From NCBI RefSeq assembly GCF_001426375.1, contig NZ_LMEO01000052.1:40261-104260 (forward strand): DNA of 64,000 bases, in the 5' to 3' direction. The translations under genes were made by a program, and so were the position numbers. Below the pieces are notes generated by a model that searched no databases, had not been told where the DNA came from, and was given only the letters and a program-made list of their open reading frames with translations. Of this stretch, positions 18,329 through 26,514 are shown one piece after another (the first letter of the stretch is position 1; each line of letters starts with the position of its first letter). Source of the DNA: Paenibacillus sp. Root444D2. GTDB taxonomy: Bacteria > Bacillota > Bacilli > Paenibacillales > NBRC-103111.

Positions 18329-18455
18329 AAAAAAAGGAACCCAGCCAACGGGGCCGGGTTCAAAAGTTTATATTAAAAAGGGGGTCTTGGTTATTATAAT
18401 ACCTCACCAACATTATGAAACCATAACAGAAACATTTCAATTATGTTACAAATTA
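18329..18455 (-). promoter_or_regulatory. Attenuator-like leader (repeat copy 2) upstream of the UvrA-like gene
   Basis: This segment aligns over about 130 bp with 719-847. On the minus strand it has a TATTATAATA box (18392-18401), then a hairpin with GAACCC/GGGTTC arms (18337-18342 and 18356-18361), then a T-run. The arms differ from copy 1 by paired changes. The UvrA-like start lies about 250 bp further on, past the integrase relic, so control of that gene is less direct than for copy 1. The box is self-complementary and could also serve the divergent SDR gene. Confidence 0.5.
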
Positions 18456-18468
18456 GAAAGCGCTTTAT
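18455..18468. promoter_or_regulatory. cre-like CcpA operator
   Basis: AGAAAGCGCTTTAT matches the catabolite responsive element core and is almost identical to the site at 12199-12212. It lies about 90 bp before the SDR-amylase pair, a position fitting catabolite repression of starch-derived sugar use. Confidence 0.5.
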
Positions 18469-18559
18469 TCACTTCCCTTCTAACCTCTAAGATTCGATCC
18501 CTCAACGCGAGGGTAATGACCTTATACATGCATTCCATTCATTTAGGAGGTTTTTTCCA

Positions 18560-19375
18560 ATGACCGCACAAGAACAAAACCATCCAGAATCATACGATAT
18601 TTCAAAGAAAGTCGCCATTGTGACCGGCGCATCCTCCGGCATTGGCTTAGCATCCGTTATACGTTTAGCTGAATCAGGGTTCAAAATCGGGCTGCTCAAC
18701 CGCCCAGGCAGTGAGCTTAAAGCAGCAGTAGCCAAAGTGCAGGCTGCCGGTGGAGAAGCGATCTCCTTAGAAGCCGATATTTCCGTCGAAGAAGAAGTGA
18801 AACAGGCCGTTCAAACCGTCATGGACCATTGGGGTCGTCTCGATGTTCTGGTAGCCAACGCAGGGATTAACGGCGTTCTCTCTCCCATCGCACATATGGG
18901 ACTAGAGGATTGGAACCAAACGATTAATATCAACTTAACCGGCACATTCTTGTGCGTCAAACATACTATTGAGCCTCTTAAACAGCATGGTGGCAGCATC
19001 ATCATTACTAGCTCCGTTAACGGCAACCGGGTTTTCTCCAATTTTGGGATGAGCGCTTACAGCACTTCCAAAGCCGGACAAGTGGCTTTCATGAAAATGG
19101 CTGCGCTTGAATTGGCGCGTTATAAGATTCGTGTAAACGCCATCTGTCCTGGCGCGATCGAAACGAATATTGATGAGAATACGGATCGCAGACCCGAGTT
19201 GGAAGAAATCACGATCCCTATTGAATTTCCCGAAGGAGATCATCCACTGAGACACAAATCCGGAACCGCTAGTCAAGTCGCGAATCTGGTGCTTTTTCTC
19301 GCTTCGGATCAATCCGACCATATTACCGGAACTTCCGTCTTCATCGACGGCGCCGAATCGTTAATCCACGGATGA
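18560..19375 (+). CDS. SDR family oxidoreductase
   Basis: A 271-residue classical short-chain dehydrogenase. The cofactor motif TGASSGIG is at about residues 22-29, NAG at about 93-95, and the catalytic Ser (IITSS) and YSTSK Tyr/Lys pair are all present, so it should be active. It resembles glucose 1-dehydrogenase/3-oxoacyl reductase-type enzymes, but the substrate cannot be named. AGGAGG lies nine bases before the ATG. The amylase gene follows after 16 bp with its own ribosome site, so the two are probably one operon and the substrate may be a sugar. Confidence 0.88.
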   Translation: MTAQEQNHPESYDISKKVAIVTGASSGIGLASVIRLAESGFKIGLLNRPGSELKAAVAKVQAAGGEAISLEADISVEEEVKQAVQTVMDHWGRLDVLVANAGINGVLSPIAHMGLEDWNQTININLTGTFLCVKHTIEPLKQHGGSIIITSSVNGNRVFSNFGMSAYSTSKAGQVAFMKMAALELARYKIRVNAICPGAIETNIDENTDRRPELEEITIPIEFPEGDHPLRHKSGTASQVANLVLFLASDQSDHITGTSVFIDGAESLIHG

Positions 19376-19391
19376 TAAAGGAGAACTTCCC

Positions 19392-21152
19392 ATGCAGATC
19401 GAGAGCTTTTACCATTCCCCCCATACCAAATGGGCTTATTCCTATAACAAGGATACATTTCATCTTCGAGTCCGCACCAAAAAGAATGATGTAGACCAAG
19501 TAACCGCGGTGACGGGCGATAAATATGATTGGGCGAATTATCACAATGATTATGCTATGAAGAAAATAGCTACGGATCGCTATTTCGACTACTGGGCAAC
19601 GGAATTGTCGCCGGCACAGAAAAGGTTCTCTTATGCATTTCAACTGCAATCTGGTGATGAAAAGTTATGGATGAGCGAAGCCGGTATTTTCGAAGAGCAG
19701 CCGGGCCCGCCCGCAGGCTATTATGAAATGCCCTATATGCATGAAATCGATGGATTTAAGGCGCCAGAATGGGCAAAATCCGCTGTATTTTATCAAATTA
19801 TGCCGGACCGATTTGCTAATGGTAATCAAAGCATTGATCCCGATGGGGTACTCGAATGGGGCGAACAGCCAACGCATGATTCTCATTTCGGAGGCGACCT
19901 GCAGGGCATTATGGACCATCTCGATTACTTGACGGAATTAGGCATAACGGCCATCTATCTCACCCCGATCTTTGAAGCACCGAGCAATCATAAATACGAT
20001 ACGATCGATTATAAAAAGGTAGACCCTCATTTCGGAGACACTGCCTTATTAAAAAAGCTGGTTGAGGCTTGCCACGCAAGCAATGTGAAAGTTGTTCTAG
20101 ATGCGGTCTTTAATCATTCGAGTGTGGACTTCCCTCCCTTCCAAGATGTGCTAGCTGAGGGTGAAAATTCTGCCTTCGTCGATTGGTTTCACATTCGTGA
20201 TTTCCCAGTTGAAGTGAAGGAGGGTCCGCTCAACTATGCTACGTTCGGGTTTTTCGCTTCGATGCCCAAACTTAACACCACGAATCCAGAAGTAAAGCAA
20301 TATTTGCTGGATGTGGCTGAGTATTGGTTGAAGGAAGTGAACATCGACGGTTGGCGTCTCGATGTTGCCAATGAAATAGACCATTCCTTCTGGAGAGATT
20401 TCCGTAAAGTGGTCAAATCGGTCAATCCGGAAGCCTACATCATCGGTGAAGCTTGGAGCGATTCGCTGCGCTGGCTTCTTGGTGATCAATTCGATTCGGT
20501 CATGAATTACCCTTTCTCTGAACGGGTACTGGCATTTTTCCAGTCAGATCAACCGAACGGTCTCTCTTTTGCCGAAAATATGAATCATATTCTTATGCGC
20601 TACCCGCTGCAAACGAATGAAGTTTTGTTTAATCTGCTTGGCAGTCATGACACACCGCGTGTATTGACTATGTTTAATGAGAATAAGGACAGACTAAAGC
20701 TTGCTGTTATTTTCCTTCTCACTTATATTGGAACTCCCTGCATTTTCTACGGCGACGAAATCGGCTTGAAGGGTCAGCAGGACCCAGACTGCCGACAATG
20801 TATGGAATGGGACAAAGCTAAGCAGGACAGGGACTTATTCGAATTTTACAAGCAGCTTATCCAGCTGCGCAACGACCATGATGTGCTTCGTTTCGGCCGA
20901 TTCTCTTTCCTTCGGGCGGACGCCGAGGATGGCAGGATCATTTATGAACGTAAGAATGAGCAGGAACATTTTACAATCTGGATGAATCATTCGGAAAATA
21001 CGGCCATTCTTGCCCATCCCGCGGACGCGGAAATGGAAGATTGGCAGGATGCGTTCAGCGGCGGGTCCCTGAAGCCTGTTGATGGTTTTATTCGTATGGA
21101 AATCGAGCCATTCGGCTATCGGATTTTATACAGATCCCTGCTGGAAACATAG
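19392..21152 (+). CDS. Neopullulanase/cyclomaltodextrinase-type alpha-amylase (GH13)
   Basis: A 586-residue GH13 enzyme of the neopullulanase/maltogenic amylase/cyclomaltodextrinase group (GH13_20), which cleaves cyclodextrins, pullulan or maltodextrins inside the cell. An N-terminal beta domain (about 1-115, CBM34-like) precedes the barrel. The four conserved regions are visible: DAVFNH, GWRLDVANE with the nucleophile Asp, IIGEAWSD with the acid/base Glu, and LLGSHDTPR with the third Asp. Length and N-domain match the family. No signal peptide. AAAGGAG precedes the start. Co-transcribed with the SDR gene and ends at a terminator (21161-21183). Confidence 0.92.
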   Translation: MQIESFYHSPHTKWAYSYNKDTFHLRVRTKKNDVDQVTAVTGDKYDWANYHNDYAMKKIATDRYFDYWATELSPAQKRFSYAFQLQSGDEKLWMSEAGIFEEQPGPPAGYYEMPYMHEIDGFKAPEWAKSAVFYQIMPDRFANGNQSIDPDGVLEWGEQPTHDSHFGGDLQGIMDHLDYLTELGITAIYLTPIFEAPSNHKYDTIDYKKVDPHFGDTALLKKLVEACHASNVKVVLDAVFNHSSVDFPPFQDVLAEGENSAFVDWFHIRDFPVEVKEGPLNYATFGFFASMPKLNTTNPEVKQYLLDVAEYWLKEVNIDGWRLDVANEIDHSFWRDFRKVVKSVNPEAYIIGEAWSDSLRWLLGDQFDSVMNYPFSERVLAFFQSDQPNGLSFAENMNHILMRYPLQTNEVLFNLLGSHDTPRVLTMFNENKDRLKLAVIFLLTYIGTPCIFYGDEIGLKGQQDPDCRQCMEWDKAKQDRDLFEFYKQLIQLRNDHDVLRFGRFSFLRADAEDGRIIYERKNEQEHFTIWMNHSENTAILAHPADAEMEDWQDAFSGGSLKPVDGFIRMEIEPFGYRILYRSLLET

Positions 21153-21160
21153 ATAAATAG

Positions 21161-21183
21161 AAGCCTAAGAAATCAGGCTTTTA
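21161..21183 (+). terminator. Terminator after the amylase gene
   Basis: AAGCCT (21161-21166) pairs with AGGCTT (21175-21180), followed by a short T-run. The stem is only 6 bp, so strength is moderate. Confidence 0.6.
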
Positions 21184-21302
21184 CTATGCCCGATGCGACC
21201 TCTCACACTCTTCATATACTCTTTACACAAAATCAGTTGCGCCTGACGAAGGTCTAGCATATAATAGTTTAATTAGAATAATTATAAATAAGGAGGAACC
21301 GT

Positions 21303-22268
21303 ATGAGTATCGAATACGACTATCACCATCTCCATCATGTTAAAGAACAGAGCAAATCCAGAAAAACGTTATGGGTGACTCTCATACTGACCGCCTTTTT
21401 TACTATTGTAGAAATTGTTGGCGGGGTGCTTTCGAATTCCCTTGCTTTGCTATCCGACTCTGCGCATATGATCTCCGATGTTATCGCTTTAGGACTTAGT
21501 ATGGTTGCTCTGAAGCTGGCTACTCGTCAGCCTAATGCGCGATTCACCTTTGGTTTCCTGCGGTTTGAGATTATCGCTTCGTTTCTAAATGGATTAGCCC
21601 TATGTATCATTGCTTTGGGAATTTTCATCGAAGGGATTCAACGTATCATTGACCCGCAGCCAATTAAATTGGCTCTTATGCTTGGAATTGCCTCCATCGG
21701 TTTCGTTGTCAATCTTGTGCTTACATTGGTTCTCCATAACAGTGTGAAAGAAGAGGACAATCTGAATGTGAAAAGCGCGCTGTGGCACTTTTTCGGTGAT
21801 TTACTCAGCTCGGTAGGCGTCATTATCTCTTCTATTATCATTTATTACACAGGTCTTCTCTTGTTCGATCCACTGATTTCGATGGTCATTGGCGGCATTA
21901 TTTTTACTGGCGGAAGCAAAATCATTCGAGAATCTTACCTGATTCTGATGGAGTCCGTGCCTGAACGCTTCAACTTAGATGAAATTCGCAGCGACATCGC
22001 GCGTGTTGAAGGTGTCGAAGATGTGCATGAGATGCATCTGTGGGCGGTTTCGACCGATCATTACTCTTTAACCGCACATGTGTTCATCAATCCCAACATT
22101 CAACCCTTCTGTGTTATTCTAGCGATTAATGAAACGCTGAAAAGTAAATATGGCATCGAGCACTCCACCATCCAAATCGAACATGCAGACATTAATCCAC
22201 ATGGAGATTATGGCAAAGAGTTCTTGAAGCATCAAAGACAAACGAATAGAAATGGGCTTCGATTGTAA
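21303..22268 (+). CDS. czcD: Cation diffusion facilitator (CzcD/ZitB type)
   Basis: A 321-residue CDF exporter that moves Zn2+, Co2+ or similar ions out in exchange for protons. Six membrane segments precede a cytoplasmic metal-binding domain. The transport site is visible as SDSAHMISD in helix II and HFFGDLLSS in helix V. The cytoplasmic domain has VEDVHEMHLWAVSTDHYSLTAHV, the family metal-dimer motif. The N-terminus is His-rich (YDYHHLHHVKE), seen in zinc CDFs. AAGGAGG precedes the start. It stands alone between two terminators. No metal regulator is adjacent. Confidence 0.92.
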   Translation: MSIEYDYHHLHHVKEQSKSRKTLWVTLILTAFFTIVEIVGGVLSNSLALLSDSAHMISDVIALGLSMVALKLATRQPNARFTFGFLRFEIIASFLNGLALCIIALGIFIEGIQRIIDPQPIKLALMLGIASIGFVVNLVLTLVLHNSVKEEDNLNVKSALWHFFGDLLSSVGVIISSIIIYYTGLLLFDPLISMVIGGIIFTGGSKIIRESYLILMESVPERFNLDEIRSDIARVEGVEDVHEMHLWAVSTDHYSLTAHVFINPNIQPFCVILAINETLKSKYGIEHSTIQIEHADINPHGDYGKEFLKHQRQTNRNGLRL

Positions 22269-22281
22269 TAAGGGACATGCC

Positions 22282-22329
22282 AAAAAGACCGCTATACTTC
22301 TCATCTTAATGAGAGTATAACGGTCTTTT
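22282..22329. terminator. Bidirectional terminator between CDF and LacI genes
   Basis: A long stem of about 20 bp (AAGACCG arm at about 22285 with CGGTCTT at 22321-22327) has A-run and T-run on its two sides, so it can stop both converging genes. Confidence 0.85.
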
Positions 22330-23387
22330 CATGTTGTTGTAGACTTACGGGTAATCATCTCCAGATCAATCAACAGCTCATGTCCGAGAATTCGCGGAAG
22401 GTGCTCTTCCAGCAGCTGTGTATCCTCCTCGTCCAAGTCTTCACCAATCTGCTGCATCAGAAAAGCGGCAACTAAGCTCGTTTGCAAATCGACAGGCATG
22501 TCGAAGCTTGTTATTGAGGGGAAGCTAGCCTTAGAAAATAGTTCATTGTCCATGCCAATCAACTGCACGTCCTCTGGCACACGAATACCTCGCTCATGAC
22601 ACACAGCTAGAAGCTCCAATGCTAATGCATCATTAAAGGTGTAGATGCCGATAGGTCGCTGCTCGCCGCTTATGCGCAGAGCTTCCTCCAGTGTACCTTC
22701 AATACCGAGCTCTCCAGCATCTAGAAGCGCATGCACCGTCGACTCGGCATGATCACCTAACCCTGCCATAAACCCTTGAATACGCTGCTCATTGGCCCCC
22801 ATCCCTTTACGCCTGCCGGCATAAATAATGGAGCGGCAGCCGCTCCCGAGGAAATGCTGAACAGCTTCCGTCGAAGCCTTCGCGAAATCCAAATTAACCG
22901 CCAATTTAACGATATCACTAGGCCAGCCCCAGCCATTAAAGATAACCAGCGGTGTGCCCTCACCGACTAATTGCTGGGTCGATTGCATACTCATCGCTAA
23001 ACCATGGCTCACTAAACCGTCTACTCTTCGCTGCAGCAAGTGCTCCAGGTGACGCTTCTCGATCACTGGATCCATACCCGCTGCTGAAAATACGGATAAA
23101 TGATAGCCGAAACTATGTACTCTCTGCTCCAGCTTCTCTGCAAATCGGCCATAATAGCCGCCGAAATGCGGTATGATAAGGCCTAACTCATAGGATCGGC
23201 GCCGGCTAAGGTTCGTTGCCATCACATTGCGGCGATAACCCAGCTGTACAACGGCTTCCTCCACTTTCCGTATCGTCTCCGGCGACATTGGCACCTTTCT
23301 CCGATTCAAAACATTGGAAACCGTCGCAATGGAAACGCCCGCTTCGGAAGCAACATCGACAATGGTGGGCTGTTTACTTTTCTTCAT
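22329..23387 (-). CDS. LacI family transcriptional regulator
   Basis: A 352-residue LacI/GalR repressor. The N-terminal helix-turn-helix and hinge (TIVDVASEAGVSIATVSNVLN, residues 8-28, then the GYRRNVMATNL hinge region) are intact, followed by a periplasmic-binding-protein-like effector domain. GAGGG lies about seven bases upstream of the ATG. No sugar operon directly adjoins it; the nearest candidates are the amylase pair 1.2 kb away across the CDF gene and the EamA transporter, divergent and 187 bp upstream. The target is therefore not obvious. Confidence 0.9.
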   Translation of the reverse strand: MKKSKQPTIVDVASEAGVSIATVSNVLNRRKVPMSPETIRKVEEAVVQLGYRRNVMATNLSRRRSYELGLIIPHFGGYYGRFAEKLEQRVHSFGYHLSVFSAAGMDPVIEKRHLEHLLQRRVDGLVSHGLAMSMQSTQQLVGEGTPLVIFNGWGWPSDIVKLAVNLDFAKASTEAVQHFLGSGCRSIIYAGRRKGMGANEQRIQGFMAGLGDHAESTVHALLDAGELGIEGTLEEALRISGEQRPIGIYTFNDALALELLAVCHERGIRVPEDVQLIGMDNELFSKASFPSITSFDMPVDLQTSLVAAFLMQQIGEDLDEEDTQLLEEHLPRILGHELLIDLEMITRKSTTT

Positions 23388-23574
23388 AGGAAATCCCTCA
23401 TTCTTGAAATGCTTTAACTCATTTTATCGATAAGCAAATCGCTCGTCAAATTTCGATAATCTGTGCATTCCTATTGCAATTCGCTATAATGAAAAGATTC
23501 GTGTGTATTCGAAAAAGCAAAGGCTTGGGGATGCATGCAGCCTATGAAAAGAAAACGTAAGGAGTTCACACATC

Positions 23575-24462
23575 ATGTGGTTTATTGCAGCAGTCGGCAG
23601 TGCCGTACTATTTGGTCTAACCGGCTTTTTTATGAAAGTGAGTCAAATGCGCCAAGGCTCTACACCGCACCTATTACTCGGACTCTATCTCACAGGAACA
23701 CTTGGCTTCGCTGTGAACAGCTTATGGGAAGGCTCCCTCTTCTTAGACGATTGGCGTGTTTGGTTAGCTGGCATCATCATTGGCGTTGGGTCAGGTTGGG
23801 GCAATGTTGTGTTCATGAAGGCTCTCGAGAATGGTCCGGCAAGCTTGACAGCTCCGCTAATGAACTTAAATATTTTGCTAGTCATTCTCATGTCCGTCAC
23901 CATCTACAATGAACACATAAATAGCACGGAGGCTGGCGGCATCGTCCTGCTCATTGCTTCAGCGGTACTTGTATCGATAAAGCTCAAAGAGCCTCTCACA
24001 ATCAAAGAGAAGAAATGGTTCGCACTCGTTGCGCTGGGCGGACTTCTGTTCTTCTTCCGCAATGGCGGTTTGAAAGTCACTGCCGAGCTAGCTTTAGCGA
24101 ATACGCCTATTCTGCTCATCAGTTATCTGCTCTCTGCTATCTGGTTCGCCATAGCCGCAGCTAACCACACCAAGAAGCAGCAAAAGCCTGTCCAACAAGG
24201 ACTCATAGCTACCTATGATGCGTTACCAAGTCGCACAGGACTTCTATGGGGGCTGCTTTCGGGCTGCTTCTCTTACGGTGGCCTTCAGCTTTACTCCGTC
24301 GCGCTGCAAATGGGGCCAGGTTCCATCGTTGCTCCCATTTTCTCTACCTATGGACTTGTTGTCGTTATCGGCTCTGTACTGGTTTACAAAGAACGTCTTA
24401 CCCTCTTTCAAACCATTGCCCTATTCCTTCTCTTTGCCGGTCTTGTCCTGGTCAAACTGTAG
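23575..24462 (+). CDS. EamA/DMT family transporter
   Basis: A 295-residue membrane protein with about ten predicted helices arranged as two EamA repeats, the drug/metabolite transporter fold. Glycine-rich helix starts are visible (GSAVLFGLTGFFMK; LLWGLLSGCFSYGGLQ). A small soluble loop rich in Lys/Gln (TKKQQKPVQQG) separates the halves. AAGGAG lies nine bases upstream. Substrate is not predictable. It is divergent from the LacI gene, so it may be its target. Confidence 0.87.
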   Translation: MWFIAAVGSAVLFGLTGFFMKVSQMRQGSTPHLLLGLYLTGTLGFAVNSLWEGSLFLDDWRVWLAGIIIGVGSGWGNVVFMKALENGPASLTAPLMNLNILLVILMSVTIYNEHINSTEAGGIVLLIASAVLVSIKLKEPLTIKEKKWFALVALGGLLFFFRNGGLKVTAELALANTPILLISYLLSAIWFAIAAANHTKKQQKPVQQGLIATYDALPSRTGLLWGLLSGCFSYGGLQLYSVALQMGPGSIVAPIFSTYGLVVVIGSVLVYKERLTLFQTIALFLLFAGLVLVKL

Positions 24463-24491
24463 CGTCTAGCTTGTTTATTGTGCGTAGATCC

Positions 24492-24526
24492 GTCTGTGGT
24501 CTGTGGCCTGTAGTCTGTGGTCTGTT
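24492..24526 (+). repeat. Heptamer tandem repeat, 5 x GTCTGTG
   Basis: Five consecutive 7-bp units (GTCTGTG, GTCTGTG, GCCTGTA, GTCTGTG, GTCTGTT) begin 29 bp after the EamA stop. The array is non-coding and likely prone to slippage. Confidence 0.8.
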
Positions 24527-24819
24527 CTTGCTGCTCCAGGATTCACAATTATCTGCAATTTGTACATTTATATTTCAGGTTGAACGTACTCAGGATGGAT
24601 TACCTGCAAAAAGTGCAGCTAATTTCCTCCATAAGGTCTAAATCCCTCATTCCCTGGGGGGGGGTTTTAGATGTAGGAAATGCAGCTATTCCATGTAAAA
24701 TGGTGATTTGAGCACAATTAGCTGATCTTTTTACATCTAAGTAGGGTGGCGGGGTTGGGAATTCTCCGAGGGTCTGTCTCTGCCGTCTCAAGACAAACCA
24801 CACTCGCCACCCCAAACAC
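24527..24819. other. Intergenic stretch with small hairpins, no gene
   Basis: Between the EamA gene and the terminator of the guanidine operon I see no convincing gene. It holds several 5-bp-arm hairpins of one style, for example CTGCAAAAAGTGCAG (24604-24618), plus related TGTA/TGCA pairs around 24547 and 24669, and a G-run at 24658-24664. They resemble the TTGTTGTAC palindromes elsewhere in loop length. Confidence 0.45.
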
Positions 24820-24847
24820 AAAAAAACTCGGCCATTAAGGCCAAGTC
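24820..24847 (-). terminator. Terminator of the guanidine ABC operon
   Basis: On the minus strand ACTTGGCC-TTAA-TGGCCGAGT forms a hairpin followed by a run of seven T. It lies just after the stop of the ATPase gene, the last gene of the operon. Confidence 0.82.
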
Positions 24848-24859
24848 TCTTTCAATTCC

Positions 24860-25669
24860 TTACTCCTCATGATCCCCGATAAGCGAAATAATTTGCTTCT
24901 TCAGCTTAATAAACGACTCCGTATCTTTACACTCCAAGGTCTCACGAAGTCCTTGTGGAATCACGATTTCTTGGCGAATCCTTCCTGGATGCGCCTGCAT
25001 CACATACACGCGTTGTGATAAGAAGATAGCCTCCTCGATGTCGTGGGTAATGAAAACGACGGTGGTTTTTTCCTTTTCCCAAATACGTAATAACAGCTCC
25101 TGCATCGAGTTCTTCGTCTGCGGATCGAGCGCACCGAATGGCTCATCCATCAGCAGGACTTCCGGATTGTTCGCGAGGGCCCGAGCGATGGCGACCCGCT
25201 GCTTCATGCCGCCCGAAAGCTCCTTCGGTAGCGATCTGGCGAACTTCTGCAGCCCGACAAGTTCCATGAAGTGGTCGGAAATGGCCCTCTTTTCGAATAA
25301 TGGTACGCCTTTTAGTGTCAGCCCGAACTCGATATTCTCCCTTACAGAAAGCCATGGGAATAGAGTGTACGACTGGAATACCATCCCACGGTCAGCACCA
25401 GGACCATCAATCTCATGTCCAGAAATGCTCAGCGATCCTGTCGTCATCGATTCTAATCCCGCAAGGATCCTCAATAGCGAGGACTTGCCGCAACCTGAAG
25501 GACCAACAAAGCTAACAAACTCATGTGCATCTACGTGGAACGAAACTCTGTCCAAAGCAACAAACTGGGATTTCTTCGTGCTATATACCTTCGTTACATC
25601 CGTCGCCGTAATTTTACTCATAGCCATAACTCTATCATCAGAGGGCGCCATATTATTCAAAGCATGCAT
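24860..25669 (-). CDS. ABC transporter ATPase (NitT/TauT type), probable guanidine importer
   Basis: A 269-residue ABC ATPase of the nitrate/sulfonate/taurine group. Walker A GPSGCGKSS is at about residue 57, the Q-loop follows (MVFQSYTLFPWLSV), then signature LSGGMKQR and Walker B VLLMDEPFGALD with the H-loop THD. The start at 25669 follows GGAGGG by nine bases and overlaps the end region of the permease gene, which suggests translational coupling. Sequence alone would call it SsuB/TauB; the guanidine-I riboswitch before the operon changes the likely substrate to guanidine. Confidence 0.9.
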   Translation of the reverse strand: MHALNNMAPSDDRVMAMSKITATDVTKVYSTKKSQFVALDRVSFHVDAHEFVSFVGPSGCGKSSLLRILAGLESMTTGSLSISGHEIDGPGADRGMVFQSYTLFPWLSVRENIEFGLTLKGVPLFEKRAISDHFMELVGLQKFARSLPKELSGGMKQRVAIARALANNPEVLLMDEPFGALDPQTKNSMQELLLRIWEKEKTTVVFITHDIEEAIFLSQRVYVMQAHPGRIRQEIVIPQGLRETLECKDTESFIKLKKQIISLIGDHEE

Positions 25670-25672
25670 GAT

Positions 25673-26491
25673 TTAACGCCCTCCTTCCAACCACGGGAAA
25701 AATCTGCGGTGACAATAAGCAAATGTGCGATCCGTTAGTAATCCAAGCAAGCCAATGGCGATAATCCCTACGAAAATCAGATCTGTATTGAGGAACCGCT
25801 GCGCTTTCATAATAGAGAACCCTAGTCCGCTGCTAGCCGCAACCAACTCAGCTACAACGAGATATGTCCAAGCCCAACCAATGATTAATCGCATAGTGTT
25901 CATTAAATCCGGCAGTAGAGCAGGAATAAGCACCCTCTCGATGACTTGCCAACGGTTCGCACCAAGGGTATAGGAGGTTTGAAGCAAATCATTGGATACC
26001 GAACGTGTATTATCGGCCACCATCAGCATGAGTTGGAAGAAGCAGCCGATGAAAATGACGATAACCTTTGCCCATTCACCAATCCCTGCCCAAACCATAA
26101 TGAGCGGGATGAAAGCCGTCGCAGGCATATACCGGATAAACTCTGTCGGAGGAACGAGCAGCGCTTCAGCGAAGCGAAACGTACCAGCCAAAATGCCAAG
26201 CGGAATACCCAGTAAACAAGCAAGCAGAAAACCTGCCCCTACTCGAAAAATACTAATACCAACATGGTTCCAGAAAACAGAGCTCTGTAGCTGAATTGCA
26301 AACTGACGAAGTACTTGATCCGGTGTAGGCAAGAACGTGCGATTTACAAAATCACCATAACTGAGCACACTCCAGAAGAGCATAGCTATCACAACAACGA
26401 GCACGACACCGGATGTATATGTTCTACGGCTAATATCGCCCCGTATGGCAAACAAAGTTGATTTGCGTCTTTTTTTCACCATGGTGTCCAT
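25673..26491 (-). CDS. ABC transporter permease (NitT/TauT type), probable guanidine importer
   Basis: A 272-residue permease with six predicted membrane helices and a BPD-type coupling loop (SYTLGANRWQVIERVLIPALLPDLM) that docks the ATPase. Related to SsuC/TauC. GAGGG precedes the ATG by six or seven bases. It lies between the binding-protein gene (23 bp away) and the ATPase gene (3 bp away), all under the riboswitch. Confidence 0.9.
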   Translation of the reverse strand: MDTMVKKRRKSTLFAIRGDISRRTYTSGVVLVVVIAMLFWSVLSYGDFVNRTFLPTPDQVLRQFAIQLQSSVFWNHVGISIFRVGAGFLLACLLGIPLGILAGTFRFAEALLVPPTEFIRYMPATAFIPLIMVWAGIGEWAKVIVIFIGCFFQLMLMVADNTRSVSNDLLQTSYTLGANRWQVIERVLIPALLPDLMNTMRLIIGWAWTYLVVAELVAASSGLGFSIMKAQRFLNTDLIFVGIIAIGLLGLLTDRTFAYCHRRFFPWLEGGR

Positions 26492-26514
26492 TTAGAGCCC
26501 TCGCTCTCCAGTTG

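Noticed and set aside
18502..18735. Minus-strand frame over the SDR start
   Set aside because: It is antisense to the clear SDR N-terminus and lacks a ribosome site.
24600..24821. Minus-strand frame of about 73 codons
   Set aside because: No ribosome site, spans hairpin repeats, no recognisable sequence features.
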